Both the position numbers and the translations under genes were made by a program. A stretch of DNA of 64,000 bases from Thermoguttaceae bacterium (GTDB lineage Bacteria; Planctomycetota; Planctomycetia; Pirellulales; Thermoguttaceae): positions 44,903 through 108,902 of the forward strand of contig JAFRAC010000024.1 of the NCBI GenBank assembly GCA_017405595.1, given 5' to 3'. The notes under the pieces were generated by a model. That model did not search any database, was not told where the DNA came from, and was given only the letters and a program-made list of their open reading frames with translations. Below are positions 52,444 through 61,240 of the stretch, piece after piece (position 1 is the first letter of the stretch; every line of letters begins with the position of its first letter).

Positions 52444-53229
52444 ATGGCTTCCGAAAACATTATCTCGAAAGCGATTGTCCAGACTTATTCCGAAAAGCTG
52501 ACCGACAGCCTGAACGTCGATGTCGCGCTGGTCGGTGCCGGCCCCTCGGCGCTGGTCGCTTCCCGCTACCTGACCGAGGCGGGATTCAAAACGGCGATCT
52601 TTGAAAGCCGTCTCGCTCCGGGAGGGGGCGTTTGGGGCGGGGGGATGTGCTTTAACGAACTGATCGTTCAGGACGACGCGCTCGACATCCTGAATCATTT
52701 CGGGATCAGCCACCGTCCGGTCAAAGACGGGGAAGGCTACCACACGATCGACTCGGTCGAAATGGCGAGCGGGCTCATCTTCGGCGCGGTGCATGCCGGC
52801 GTCAGGATTTTCAACTCGGTGAAGGTCGAGGATGTTGTGTTTCACGACAACCGCGTCGCCGGCCTGGTGATCAACTGGTCGCCGGTCCTGAAACTCGGCC
52901 TCTTCGTCGATCCGCTCACGATTCTGGCGGGCGCGGTCGTCGACGCGACGGGGCACCCGAGCACCGTCACCAACCTGGTGATCAGCAAGGCGCAGATCAA
53001 GCTCAGCACGCCGACCGGCGGCATTCTGGGGGAACACCCGATGTGGGTCGATCACGGCGAAGTCTCGTGTGTCGAAAGCACCGCCGAGTATTATCCCGGC
53101 CTCTACGCCTGCGGGATGGCGGCGAACAACATCATGGGCGGCTACCGCATGGGGCCGATCTTCGGCGGCATGCTCAAGTCGGGGAAAAAGGTCGCCGACC
53201 TGATTATCGCGGCGGGGAAACGGAAGTAA
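52444..53229 (+). CDS. thi4: Thiamine thiazole synthase, Thi4 family
   Basis: 261 residues, the length of archaeal and bacterial Thi4. It has the N-terminal dinucleotide motif [58 protein letters not shown] and the ending [24 protein letters not shown]. Thi4 makes the thiazole part of thiamine from NAD and glycine. After the conserved ATGH there is no cysteine at the place of the sulfur-donating Cys of yeast Thi4, so the enzyme probably uses free sulfide and works many times; this is inference. The TPP riboswitch upstream confirms the pathway. A terminator follows. Confidence 0.93.
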   Translation: MASENIISKAIVQTYSEKLTDSLNVDVALVGAGPSALVASRYLTEAGFKTAIFESRLAPGGGVWGGGMCFNELIVQDDALDILNHFGISHRPVKDGEGYHTIDSVEMASGLIFGAVHAGVRIFNSVKVEDVVFHDNRVAGLVINWSPVLKLGLFVDPLTILAGAVVDATGHPSTVTNLVISKAQIKLSTPTGGILGEHPMWVDHGEVSCVESTAEYYPGLYACGMAANNIMGGYRMGPIFGGMLKSGKKVADLIIAAGKRK

Positions 53230-53259
53230 CCGCCGATACCCGCCCGGGTTCTGACGGTT

Positions 53260-53291
53260 CCGGGGGGAACGGAAATTGCCGTTCCCCCCGG
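53260..53291 (+). terminator. Terminator of thi4
   Basis: Perfect stem CCGGGGGGAACGG/CCGTTCCCCCCGG with loop aaattg, followed by tttctt. Confidence 0.75.
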
Positions 53292-53404
53292 TTTCTTCAG
53301 AGCAGAAAAGTCATATATACAGGAAGAAAAATCACCCCGTTTTCCGCCTTAAGATTCTTCGGGTGAATGACATAGGGCGTGCCGGTTTTCCTGCGATTCG
53401 ATCG

Positions 53405-53499
53405 AAAAACCCGTCTATGCGCAAGGTATCATAAGCCGAAAAACCCGTCTATGCGCAAAGTACGAAACCCTCTGAAACCCGTCTATGCGCAAGGTATCG
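53405..53499. repeat. Three direct repeats with 34-base spacing
   Basis: The core aacccgtctatgcgcaa with gta/c after it occurs three times, cores starting at 53410, 53444 and 53478. The gaps between cores differ in sequence. The spacing equals about three helix turns. It lies between the ends of thi4 (+) and flhA (-). Confidence 0.9.
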
Positions 53500-53578
53500 C
53501 GCGGCGGCTTATCCGGGCACGGGCGGGGAAAACCGGTTTTTCCGGCGGAAAACAGGGGAAAAAGAGCGCTGTCCGGGC

Positions 53579-55702
53579 CTACGCCGAAAGTTTCATCTTC
53601 TGCGCGATCCCGCCCGAAACGACACGGGTGTCCCGCGTGATTTCGCCGAACGAAAGGACCGGCAGATCGGGGTACTTCCCTTCGGTCAGCGCGCGGATCG
53701 CCGGACGGACCGCGTCCCCCACCAGGAGAACCGGGTTCGGACGGTACAGAAGCGCTTCGCGAAGCTCGGCGGAAAGGGACGCGAGAATCTCGTTCGAGTC
53801 GCCCGGCGCCAGACTGAACCGCACCTTGTCTTCGGAAAGGGAGCTGCCGGCGGCGACCCGCTCTTCGAGTTCCGGGTCGAGCATCACCACGTAGAGTTCC
53901 CCTTCGTCGTTGCGGTACTGCCCGCAAAGGGTGCGGGCGAGCCTTCTCCGGACCTGTTCGGTCAGGTAGATCGGGTTCCGGTTCCGGGGGGCTTCGTCCC
54001 CCAAAACTTCGAGAATTGCGCCCAGCTGCCGGATCGGAACCTGTTCGCGCAAAAGGCGCTGCAATACATTCTGCACTTCGCCGATCTTCATTACGCCGGG
54101 AACAACCTCGTCGACCGCTTTCGGCGCCGCGGCGCGCAGCCCGTCGAGGAGTTTGGAGGCGGCGTCGCGCGTGAGCAGTTCGGCGGCGTTGCGCTGTACC
54201 GCGTATTTGAGATGCTCGATCAGGACCTGGCGGGGTTCCAGGATCCGGAACCCGTAGATTTCCGCCTTTTTGCGGCCGCGCGGCTCGATCCAGAACGCCG
54301 CTTCCTTGCCGGAAGGGGATTTCGTTTTCAGCCCTTCGAGCTGAACGCCGGCCCCTTCGGCGTCGACCGCCAAAAGCATATCGTGCCAAATGACGCCGGT
54401 CGCGGCCTCTTCGCCGTAGATGCTGATCCGGAACCGGTCCTCGTCGAGGTCGAGAGCGTCGCGCACGCTCACCTTCGGCACAATGATCCCGATCTGCTTG
54501 GCGGCGGCGATCCGCACCTCCTTGATCAGGTTCATCAGCGAAACACCCTCTTTCACCTCGGCCAGGTCGACTAAACCGACCCCCAATTCAAGCTGGAGAG
54601 GATCGACCGCCACATAGCGCTCGATCCGGTTCCGTTCCTTTTCCCGCTCTTCGAAAGCTTTCGCCCGTTCCTCGGTTTGGCGGCGGAGCGTTTCGTTCTT
54701 CTCCTCTTCCTCCTGATGGCGGTTCAGGGTCCAGGCGGTCAGAAACGAGCCGGCGGCAATGGTCATCAGCGGCACGCGGGGAAGCCCGGTAAAGACGAGG
54801 AGCAGAAGGAAGAACCCGCCGACCGCGAAGACGATCGGCCGGTAGAGGAGCTGCCCGGCAATCCGCTGCGAAAGGTTTTCGCCGCGCCCCCCCCGTGAAA
54901 CGAGTACGCCGGTCGCCAGCGAGATCAAAAGCGCCGGCACCTGCGAGACCAGTCCGTCGCCGACGGTCAGTTTCCCGTAAACCGAAATGGCTTCCGCGGG
55001 CGCCATCCTGTTCTGCAGAATGCCGATCAGAAGGCCGCCGATGATGTTGACCGCCACGATGATCAGGCTTGCGATCGCGTCGCCCCGCACGAATTTTCCC
55101 GCGCCGTCCATCGCGCCGAAGAAGTCGGCGGAATCGGCCAGTTCGTCACGGCGCCGGATCGCCTCTTCTTTGCTGATCAGGCCCGACGCCAGATCGGCGT
55201 CGATCGCGGCCTGCCGGCCCGGCAGCGCGTCGAGGGTGAAGCGGGCCGCCACTTCGCTGATCCGTGTTGCGCCCTTGGTCAGGACGACAAACTGGATGAT
55301 GATGAAGATGGAGAAGACGACAACGCCGACCACGAAATTTTCGCCGGTCACGAACCGGCTGAACGCCGAGATGACCCCGCCCGCCGCCTGGTCGCCGAGA
55401 GTGTCGGCGCGGGTCAGAATGAGCCGCGTCGTCGCCACGTTCAGCACGAGCCGGAAGAGGGTCGTTCCCAAAAGGAGCGTCGGGAAAACGCTGAATTCGA
55501 GCGGTTTGCGCACGAAAAACGCGGTAAACAGGATCATCAGCGAAAGCGCGATGTTCAGCGAAAGAAGCCAGTCCATCGCGCCGCCCGGCAGATTGAAGAA
55601 CATCACAAAAAGGGCGGCGGCCACCGAACCGGGAACAAGCAGCTCGGCGAGGGGAGGACGGCGTAACGGCGCTTGCGCGGGGAGTTTCATCGTGAATTTC
55701 AT
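53579..55702 (-). CDS. flhA: Flagellar biosynthesis protein FlhA
   Basis: 707 residues, full length. The N-terminal half has seven to eight membrane helices. The family block GATRISEVAARFTLDALPGRQAAIDADL, then RRRDELADSADFFGAMDGAGKFVRGDAIA, is the FHIPEP signature of the flagellar export gate. The C-terminal cytoplasmic half follows (LELGVGLVDLAEVKEG ... VIWHDMLLAVDAEG ... PVLLVGDAVRPAIRALTEG). ATG at 55702 has GGAAAACGG upstream; ATG codons at 55729 and 55690 are alternatives. FlhA forms the ring of the type III export system. No other flagellar gene is in the window. The flagellar type is favoured over the SctV virulence type by the signature. Confidence 0.93.
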   Translation of the reverse strand: MKFTMKLPAQAPLRRPPLAELLVPGSVAAALFVMFFNLPGGAMDWLLSLNIALSLMILFTAFFVRKPLEFSVFPTLLLGTTLFRLVLNVATTRLILTRADTLGDQAAGGVISAFSRFVTGENFVVGVVVFSIFIIIQFVVLTKGATRISEVAARFTLDALPGRQAAIDADLASGLISKEEAIRRRDELADSADFFGAMDGAGKFVRGDAIASLIIVAVNIIGGLLIGILQNRMAPAEAISVYGKLTVGDGLVSQVPALLISLATGVLVSRGGRGENLSQRIAGQLLYRPIVFAVGGFFLLLLVFTGLPRVPLMTIAAGSFLTAWTLNRHQEEEEKNETLRRQTEERAKAFEEREKERNRIERYVAVDPLQLELGVGLVDLAEVKEGVSLMNLIKEVRIAAAKQIGIIVPKVSVRDALDLDEDRFRISIYGEEAATGVIWHDMLLAVDAEGAGVQLEGLKTKSPSGKEAAFWIEPRGRKKAEIYGFRILEPRQVLIEHLKYAVQRNAAELLTRDAASKLLDGLRAAAPKAVDEVVPGVMKIGEVQNVLQRLLREQVPIRQLGAILEVLGDEAPRNRNPIYLTEQVRRRLARTLCGQYRNDEGELYVVMLDPELEERVAAGSSLSEDKVRFSLAPGDSNEILASLSAELREALLYRPNPVLLVGDAVRPAIRALTEGKYPDLPVLSFGEITRDTRVVSGGIAQKMKLSA

Positions 55703-55920
55703 CCGTTTTCCGCGCCGCTTTTCCCGCACCGGACAGGCCCAAAACGCGCCGAGCGGGAGGGAAGGAAACGGGCGGAAACCCTGTTTTCGGGAATCATGAG
55801 AAAGCCGCGCCGATGATAGAGAATTTCCGCTCTCCTTGTCCAGAGGAAAAAATCAAGTTTTCGCTTCAAAGGAACGATAAGGAACGTAATTCCGTAAAAC
55901 CCGTTTTACAGGAAAAGTTG

Positions 55921-56448
55921 ATGAAAACCGTGTATTTGCCCCATGTTAACATCAAGCGGCTCGCTCCGGCGCTCTTGCTGGCGGCAGGGCTTTCTCTCCT
56001 TCTCGGCTGGGCTTCCGCCGAGCGAAAGGGGGAACGGCTTGCCGAAACGCCGGTTTCGGCCGTCGAAGCCGAACCGGTCGCGTTCCTTGCCGACTACGGC
56101 CAGGCGCGAAACGCAAGTGCGGCGACGGGAAAACCCCTCCTGCTCCTCTTTACCGAGCCCGGTTCCCCCTTCAGCCAGCGGGTCGACCGCGAAATTTTCG
56201 GCGATCCCGGCGTGGCGGCGCTCTGCGGCAATTTCATCTGCGCCTCGGTCGATACCGGCAATCCGGCGGCGGCCGAGATCGTGAAAAAGTTCCGCGTTAC
56301 CGCCTCCCCCACCGTCATTCTGACGGCGGCGCATGGCGGGGCTTCTTTGCAGATTACCCAGTTTCGCTCGGCTGCCGAGTTTAAAGAGCAGATGAAAACG
56401 ATTCTCCGCCCGGTCGCCTGGCAGCAGGCCTCGGCGTTCCTCCGCTAG
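55921..56448 (+). CDS. Thioredoxin-fold protein without the CXXC motif
   Basis: 175 residues from the ATG at 55921 (AGGAAAAG upstream). An N-terminal signal or anchor (LAPALLLAAGLSLLLGWASA) puts it in the periplasm. The domain is thioredoxin-like (YGQARNASAATGKPLLLLFTEPGSPFSQRVDREIF), and the cis-Pro loop is present (VTASPTVIL). The active site is GSPFS: both cysteines of the usual CXXC are absent, so it is not a redox enzyme of the normal kind and may be a binding protein. The gap to flhA contains no other gene. Confidence 0.72.
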   Translation: MKTVYLPHVNIKRLAPALLLAAGLSLLLGWASAERKGERLAETPVSAVEAEPVAFLADYGQARNASAATGKPLLLLFTEPGSPFSQRVDREIFGDPGVAALCGNFICASVDTGNPAAAEIVKKFRVTASPTVILTAAHGGASLQITQFRSAAEFKEQMKTILRPVAWQQASAFLR

Positions 56449-56534
56449 CGGCCCGGAACCGTTCCCCCGGAACGGGGAAAAAACGGGTGCCGAAAACGCC
56501 GCGTACAATAAGAGGGTGAAAGCGCGAAATGCTC

Positions 56535-56564
56535 TTGTCTTTCGCGCGGGTAAATCACTATAAT
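56535..56564 (+). promoter_or_regulatory. Promoter of the LptD-like gene
   Basis: TTGTCT (56535-56540), 18 bases, TATAAT (56559-56564), 50 bases before the TTG start. Confidence 0.6.
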
Positions 56565-56613
56565 CCCCGGTCATTTTGCACCAAGACCCCATTCTTCTGC
56601 AACGGCCGAGGAT

Positions 56614-59600
56614 TTGAAACAGATTCGCCTGAAACCGGGTCCGATCGGGGACCTGCCCGCCGCGCGCCCGCGCCCGCACCGGAGAAGCCTCTCCGGCGGG
56701 GGGGGAATCTGCCTTTACACACTCCTTTTCGCGCTTTCTGTTTTCCCGCTTCTTCCCCGGCGCGCTGCCGCCCAGTATTCCGAAATGATCGCCGAAGGGG
56801 TCGATGTCGGCACACTCGATGTGACCGGCGGCGTTGACGGCGAGGAAGTTCTTTTCCAGGTTCCCGGTTTCGGAACCGGGCCCGCCGGCAATACCGGCAA
56901 TACGTCCTACGCCGCACCCGCGGAAGGCGGCTCGATCGGCGAAAATGCCCGGATCGAAAAGATTGCGGGCCGGCCGTTCGACTTCTCGCTCACCGGCACC
57001 GGAAACCGCGCCGAGGGCCCCCTCGGCCCGCAGCCGGGTCCTGAAATCAACGCCGACGACTACGAATACAACCAGTCGGGGCCGAGCCAGTTTATCGTGC
57101 CGAAGGCCTCCCTCTCGGACGATCCGGTCACCGTTTCGGGAGACGCCGGCTGGAAAGGCGCGTCGAACGGCGACGGCGAGGAAGTCTACATTCTGGCGGG
57201 GCACTGCCGTGTTACACAAGGCGACTCTTCCGCCGAAGGGCCGCGCGGCGTGGTCCGCGTGCTGCCCGACTCGGACGGAAACTCGAAATCGGTGATTCTC
57301 TACCTCGAAAAGGAGAACCAGTGGGAAGAGCCGTTCGAGCTGCACCTGAATTCCTCGTTCCTGGCCGCGCGTTCCAGCGAAACGGCGTGGCAGGGCACGT
57401 TCCGCACAACCGGCGAGGTCTCGTTCAAGATCAAGCAGCGGGGCAACGGCGAACTGAATCCGGAAGAGATATACGCCCGCGCCCTGGCGATGGAAAAAAG
57501 CGCGCCGGGCGCGCGGTCTTCGGCCGATTCGGGGAAACCGGACGACTGGACCGGCGGCAGCGACACGCGCACCGCGTCGCTCACCTCGTCGATCGACCGG
57601 CTCCGGTCGGCCCGCAGCGCCTCCCCCGAAGAGATGGCCTTCCGGCGCATCCGGCTCATGTCGCGCTACGACCGCGACCTGAACGCCCGGCGCGAAGCCG
57701 ACCCGACCAATCCTTCCCGCGACCGCTACGTGATCAGCGGGGGATTCATTCTGATGGTCGAGGGGATCACCGCGCATAACGAGACGGTTTCGGACGTGAT
57801 CGACATTTCCGCCGACCGCGCGGTCATCTGGGCCGACGGGATCGACCTTCTCCAGGGAGGAAACCAGAGCAAGGACCTCGACCTGGAACTCTACGTCGAA
57901 GGGGACATCATCTTCCGCGAAGGGGAACGGGTCGTCTACGCGCAGAAGATGTATTACGACGCCAAGAACCGCGTCGGCCTGATCAAAGACACCGAAATGG
58001 TCATTCCGGTTCCCGACTCGCCGGGCGGCTATTTCCGCATCAACGCCGGCACGATCGCGCAAAACGGGCCCGACACGTTCAAGGCGACCGACGCGTGGGT
58101 CTCGACCTCGACCATGGGGCAGCCGACCTACCGTCTCCAGTCGAACGCGCTGACCGCCGAATTCCGCAAGACCCCGCTTTACAATTCCGCCACCGGCGCC
58201 CCCGCCTACGATCCGCAGTCGGGCGAACAGCTCTACCGGAACGACAGTTACGTGATCGCCGAAAACAACTTCGTCGCGCTCGAGAACGTGCCCGTCTTCT
58301 ACTGGCCCTGGATGTCGATGAACATGCAGAACAAGTCGCTCTACATCCGGCGGTTCGAAGTGGCGCATGACAGCACGTTCGGCACCCAGGTGCGTACCGG
58401 CTGGAACCCGTATCAGATTTTCAACATCAAAAAGTGCTCCGAAAACACCGACTGGACCATCGACCTCGATTACCTCTCGCAGCGCGGTTTCGGGCACGGA
58501 ACGACATACACCTACAACGTCGATTCGATCTGCGGGTGGGATTCCCGCGCGATCGGCGTGGCGAACTACTACGGCGTTTACGACCACGGCACCGACAACC
58601 TCGGGCTCGGCCGGCGCGACGACCCGTTCCCGCACAAGTACCGGTACCGCGGCATTTGGAAACACAAGCAGCGGTTCGATCTGCCCGACTGCTTCGACCG
58701 CTTCGTGCCGGATTGCTGCTGCTGCAAGAACGGCGGCTTCTGTTCCGGCTGGGAGCTGACCGCCCAGCTCGGCAAATCGAGCGACCGGAACTACCTGCGC
58801 GAGTACTTCGAGGAAGAGTGGTTTACCGACTCGAATCCCGAAACCAGCCTGGAGCTGAAAAAGACCGCCGACAACTGGTCGCTCGGCGTTTCGGCCTCGG
58901 TGCTGACCGACAAGTTCTATACCGGCACCAACGAGCTTCCGCAGCTGGGGCATTACCTGCTCGGGCAGAACCTCTTCTGCAACAAGCTCCTCTGGTATGA
59001 ACACACCAAACTCGGCTTCTACCAGTTCAAGACGACCGACACCCCCTACTCGGATCAGGACAAGGATTATTTCCGCTATCTGAACTGGGAACTGGCGAAC
59101 ACCTCGACCGATAACACAAGCTGGAGCGCCGGAACCGATTCGCTTTCGGCCGACTCGTTCAACTTCTCGACCCGCCACGAAATCGATATGCCGCTCGGAA
59201 TCGGGCCGGCGAAGATTACCCCTTATGCGCTCGGCGAATACGCGTTCTGGGGGAAAGGCTACGAGGAGAAGAATATCAGCCGGCTTTACGGGCGCGCCGG
59301 CCTGCGCGCCGACATGCCGGTCTGGAAAGTCGATTCCGACATCTCCAGCGACATCTGGTACTTAAACGGGATCGCCCACAAGATGAATTTCGGTGTCGAC
59401 GGATTTATCGCCGGGGCGAACAAGAGCCTGAGCGACCTGATCCTCTTCGGCCAGCTCGACGACTGGCAGGTGCAGGATTTCCGCCGGCAGTATTCGGTCA
59501 CCACCTTTAACAATTCCTATTCCCCCTACCGCGACAGCATTCCGGTACGGTTCGACGAACGGTACTACGCGCTGCGCGAAGGGCTGCTCGGCGGCGCGGT

Positions 59601-60216
59601 AACCTCGCCCTCGACCGAAATCGCGGGCGACCTGACGCAGGTCCGGCTCGACTGGCTGAACCGGTGGCAGACCAAACGCGGCCCGGTCGGAAACCGCCAT
59701 ATCATCGACTGGATCACGCTCGATACCGGCGTCAGCCTCTATCCGAAAAAGGAGCAGGACTACGGCAAGTTTATCGGACTGGTCGATTACGATGCCCGCT
59801 GGCATGTCGGGGACCGGTTCAGCGTCCTTTCGAGCGGCCTGTTCGACTTCTTCGATTCGGGCCAGAAGATTGTCCGCGCCGGCATCATGTCGAAACGGCC
59901 CGGCGTGAGCAGTTTCTACCTCGGCGTCGACCGGCTCGGCGGCCCGATCAGCACCACCTACCTGAACGCCGCCATTAACTATAGAATGAGCCAGAAATGG
60001 GCGGCATCGGTCAGCAACTCCTACGATCTGGCCGACAGCCGGAACATCGGTCAGGAACTCGGAATAAGCCGGATCGGCGAATCGTTCATCTGGACGCTCA
60101 AACTGAGCAACAACCAGAGCAAGAAGGACTGGGGCATCGGACTCAACATCCTGCCGATCTTCATCTACAACAACAAGAAATTCGAAGAAGACATCCTCGG
60201 CTTCGGCCAGATGTAA
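56614..60216 (+). CDS. lptD: LPS-assembly protein LptD-like, outer membrane
   Basis: 1200 residues, longer than E. coli LptD (784). The start is TTG with GAGG just before; no ATG exists before the signal peptide (LYTLLFALSVFPLLPRRAAAQ). A long N-terminal part is followed by the OstA-like jellyroll (about 370-530: ISADRAVIWADGIDLL, YVEGDIIFREGERVVYAQKMYYDAKNRVGLI), then ENNFVALENVPVFYWPWMS, which opens the barrel domain, and aromatic-rich strands to the end. It would place LPS on the outer leaflet with LptE. A cluster of six cysteines (near 690-715, FVPDCCCCKNGGFCSGW) lies in the barrel part and is unusual. Assignment relies on the OstA domain and the barrel. Confidence 0.85.
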   Translation: MKQIRLKPGPIGDLPAARPRPHRRSLSGGGGICLYTLLFALSVFPLLPRRAAAQYSEMIAEGVDVGTLDVTGGVDGEEVLFQVPGFGTGPAGNTGNTSYAAPAEGGSIGENARIEKIAGRPFDFSLTGTGNRAEGPLGPQPGPEINADDYEYNQSGPSQFIVPKASLSDDPVTVSGDAGWKGASNGDGEEVYILAGHCRVTQGDSSAEGPRGVVRVLPDSDGNSKSVILYLEKENQWEEPFELHLNSSFLAARSSETAWQGTFRTTGEVSFKIKQRGNGELNPEEIYARALAMEKSAPGARSSADSGKPDDWTGGSDTRTASLTSSIDRLRSARSASPEEMAFRRIRLMSRYDRDLNARREADPTNPSRDRYVISGGFILMVEGITAHNETVSDVIDISADRAVIWADGIDLLQGGNQSKDLDLELYVEGDIIFREGERVVYAQKMYYDAKNRVGLIKDTEMVIPVPDSPGGYFRINAGTIAQNGPDTFKATDAWVSTSTMGQPTYRLQSNALTAEFRKTPLYNSATGAPAYDPQSGEQLYRNDSYVIAENNFVALENVPVFYWPWMSMNMQNKSLYIRRFEVAHDSTFGTQVRTGWNPYQIFNIKKCSENTDWTIDLDYLSQRGFGHGTTYTYNVDSICGWDSRAIGVANYYGVYDHGTDNLGLGRRDDPFPHKYRYRGIWKHKQRFDLPDCFDRFVPDCCCCKNGGFCSGWELTAQLGKSSDRNYLREYFEEEWFTDSNPETSLELKKTADNWSLGVSASVLTDKFYTGTNELPQLGHYLLGQNLFCNKLLWYEHTKLGFYQFKTTDTPYSDQDKDYFRYLNWELANTSTDNTSWSAGTDSLSADSFNFSTRHEIDMPLGIGPAKITPYALGEYAFWGKGYEEKNISRLYGRAGLRADMPVWKVDSDISSDIWYLNGIAHKMNFGVDGFIAGANKSLSDLILFGQLDDWQVQDFRRQYSVTTFNNSYSPYRDSIPVRFDERYYALREGLLGGAVTSPSTEIAGDLTQVRLDWLNRWQTKRGPVGNRHIIDWITLDTGVSLYPKKEQDYGKFIGLVDYDARWHVGDRFSVLSSGLFDFFDSGQKIVRAGIMSKRPGVSSFYLGVDRLGGPISTTYLNAAINYRMSQKWAASVSNSYDLADSRNIGQELGISRIGESFIWTLKLSNNQSKKDWGIGLNILPIFIYNNKKFEEDILGFGQM

Positions 60217-60326
60217 AACAGGGCCCCGAGCGTCCTGACCTTTTTATCCCAAGCTCTGCGGCCAGGCAAGTCTTTAAAACCCAGGCTTGCCGGAATTATC
60301 AAACCCAACGCGGGAGCCTTTCCCTG

Positions 60327-60680
60327 TTATTTCTCCGCCTGAAGTATTCGGGAGAGACTCTCTTTCAGCGTTGGAATATCCTCGGTAACCGTGTTCCAGA
60401 GGGTATCGCTGTCCACAATATCATACTCATGAGCAAATATATTTCGCATTCCTTTTATGGAGTTCCACGGAATATCGGGATTTTTTGCTTTTACGGCCTC
60501 GTCCAGCCGCCCAACCAGCTCCCCGATCTGGATAATGCACATTCCGCAAGCATACTGAAACTCTTCGTCCTTTTCGAAAAGGTCGCGGTCAAAGTGGTGC
60601 TTTCGACAGATTGAAATGACGGTATCGCAATATTTTACCATCTTTTTGAGGCTTATCAGATTTGCCCTTTCACTGTTCAT
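60327..60680 (-). CDS. hepT: HepT-like HEPN ribonuclease toxin (DUF86)
   Basis: 117 residues, all helical, with the HEPN motif R-x4-H-x-Y at Arg79-His84-Tyr86 (RNIFAHEY). HepT toxins cut or act on RNA and stop growth; the paired MntA antitoxin adds AMP groups to the Tyr of this motif. The start chosen is ATG at 60680, overlapping the antitoxin gene end by 11 bases. An upstream in-frame start at 60725 would lie deep in the antitoxin gene and is less likely. Confidence 0.87.
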   Translation of the reverse strand: MNSERANLISLKKMVKYCDTVISICRKHHFDRDLFEKDEEFQYACGMCIIQIGELVGRLDEAVKAKNPDIPWNSIKGMRNIFAHEYDIVDSDTLWNTVTEDIPTLKESLSRILQAEK

Positions 60681-60966
60681 AGAGAAGCACCTCGTCCCGT
60701 TCGATTTCCCGCAAAAACTCCGCATCCTTAACAGCGGAACGTTCCACCATATCCACGTGGCGCTGAAAGGCTTCTTCCAGATCGTTGATCATCGAACAAT
60801 AATCGAGAAGTCCCCGTATCTTCCCCTTTCTCAGGAGGAAATCAATATCACTCGACTCACCGGCCTCCCCGCGCGCGTAGGAGCCGAAAAGGCTCAAGGC
60901 TTCGACACCGTAGCGCCGTGCGATCGGGATCGCCAACTGCTTGATTGCCTGGATTGTATATACCAT
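60670..60966 (-). CDS. mntA: MntA-like nucleotidyltransferase antitoxin
   Basis: 98 residues with the minimal nucleotidyltransferase motif GS-x10-DxD at Gly28-Ser29 and Asp40-x-Asp42 (LFGSYARGEAGESSDIDFL). It should transfer AMP to the HepT toxin and neutralise it. It precedes hepT in the direction of transcription and overlaps it by 11 bases, the usual order of the system. The gap to the UvrA-like gene (+) must hold both promoters. Confidence 0.88.
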   Translation of the reverse strand: MVYTIQAIKQLAIPIARRYGVEALSLFGSYARGEAGESSDIDFLLRKGKIRGLLDYCSMINDLEEAFQRHVDMVERSAVKDAEFLREIERDEVLLYEQ

Positions 60967-61112
60967 TGACTTGACCTAAGATGCGTTTCTGTTGACAGCC
61001 TTTTCGAAATCCTTTCCGCAGCCTCTTCCGGCTATAATACAATGGAATCGAAAAATTTGCAATAATCTCAGGTCCGGCGCGTCTCCTCCCCTTTCCCCGG
61101 ACCCGGAATTTC

Positions 61113-61141
61113 TTGACATCTTCCTCTTAAAGTGCTACGAT
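61113..61141 (+). promoter_or_regulatory. Promoter of the UvrA-like gene
   Basis: TTGACA (61113-61118), 17 bases, TACGAT (61136-61141) with an extended -10 (TGc). A TATAAT at 61033-61038 lacks a well-placed -35. Confidence 0.75.
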
Positions 61142-61240
61142 ATTTGTCAGAAATATTTCCGTTCCCGCCGGGGGATATTCTGTCTTTCCAGGCTCCCTTC
61201 GGCGTCCGAGTGCCGTGAAGCGCGCCGCGCGCTTTCGATC

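Larger units (their letters stand above)
53230..53578. other. Intergenic region of 349 bases after thi4
   Basis: It holds the thi4 terminator and a triple 34-base-spaced repeat. No gene seen. Confidence 0.6.

Noticed and set aside
53405..53499. CRISPR array
   Set aside because: Only three repeats with gaps of about a dozen bases, and no cas gene in the window.
53579..55702. Type III virulence secretion gate (SctV)
   Set aside because: The family block GATRISEVAARFTLDALPG and length fit flagellar FlhA better, and no needle or effector genes are present.
55906..59178. Open frame of 1090 codons on the minus strand across the thioredoxin-fold and LptD genes
   Set aside because: It spans two clear plus-strand genes and their promoter, with no domain of its own.
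60992..61240. Longer start for the UvrA-like protein
   Set aside because: The frame is open upstream, but the extra residues lie before the strong promoter at 61113-61141 and show no UvrA features.
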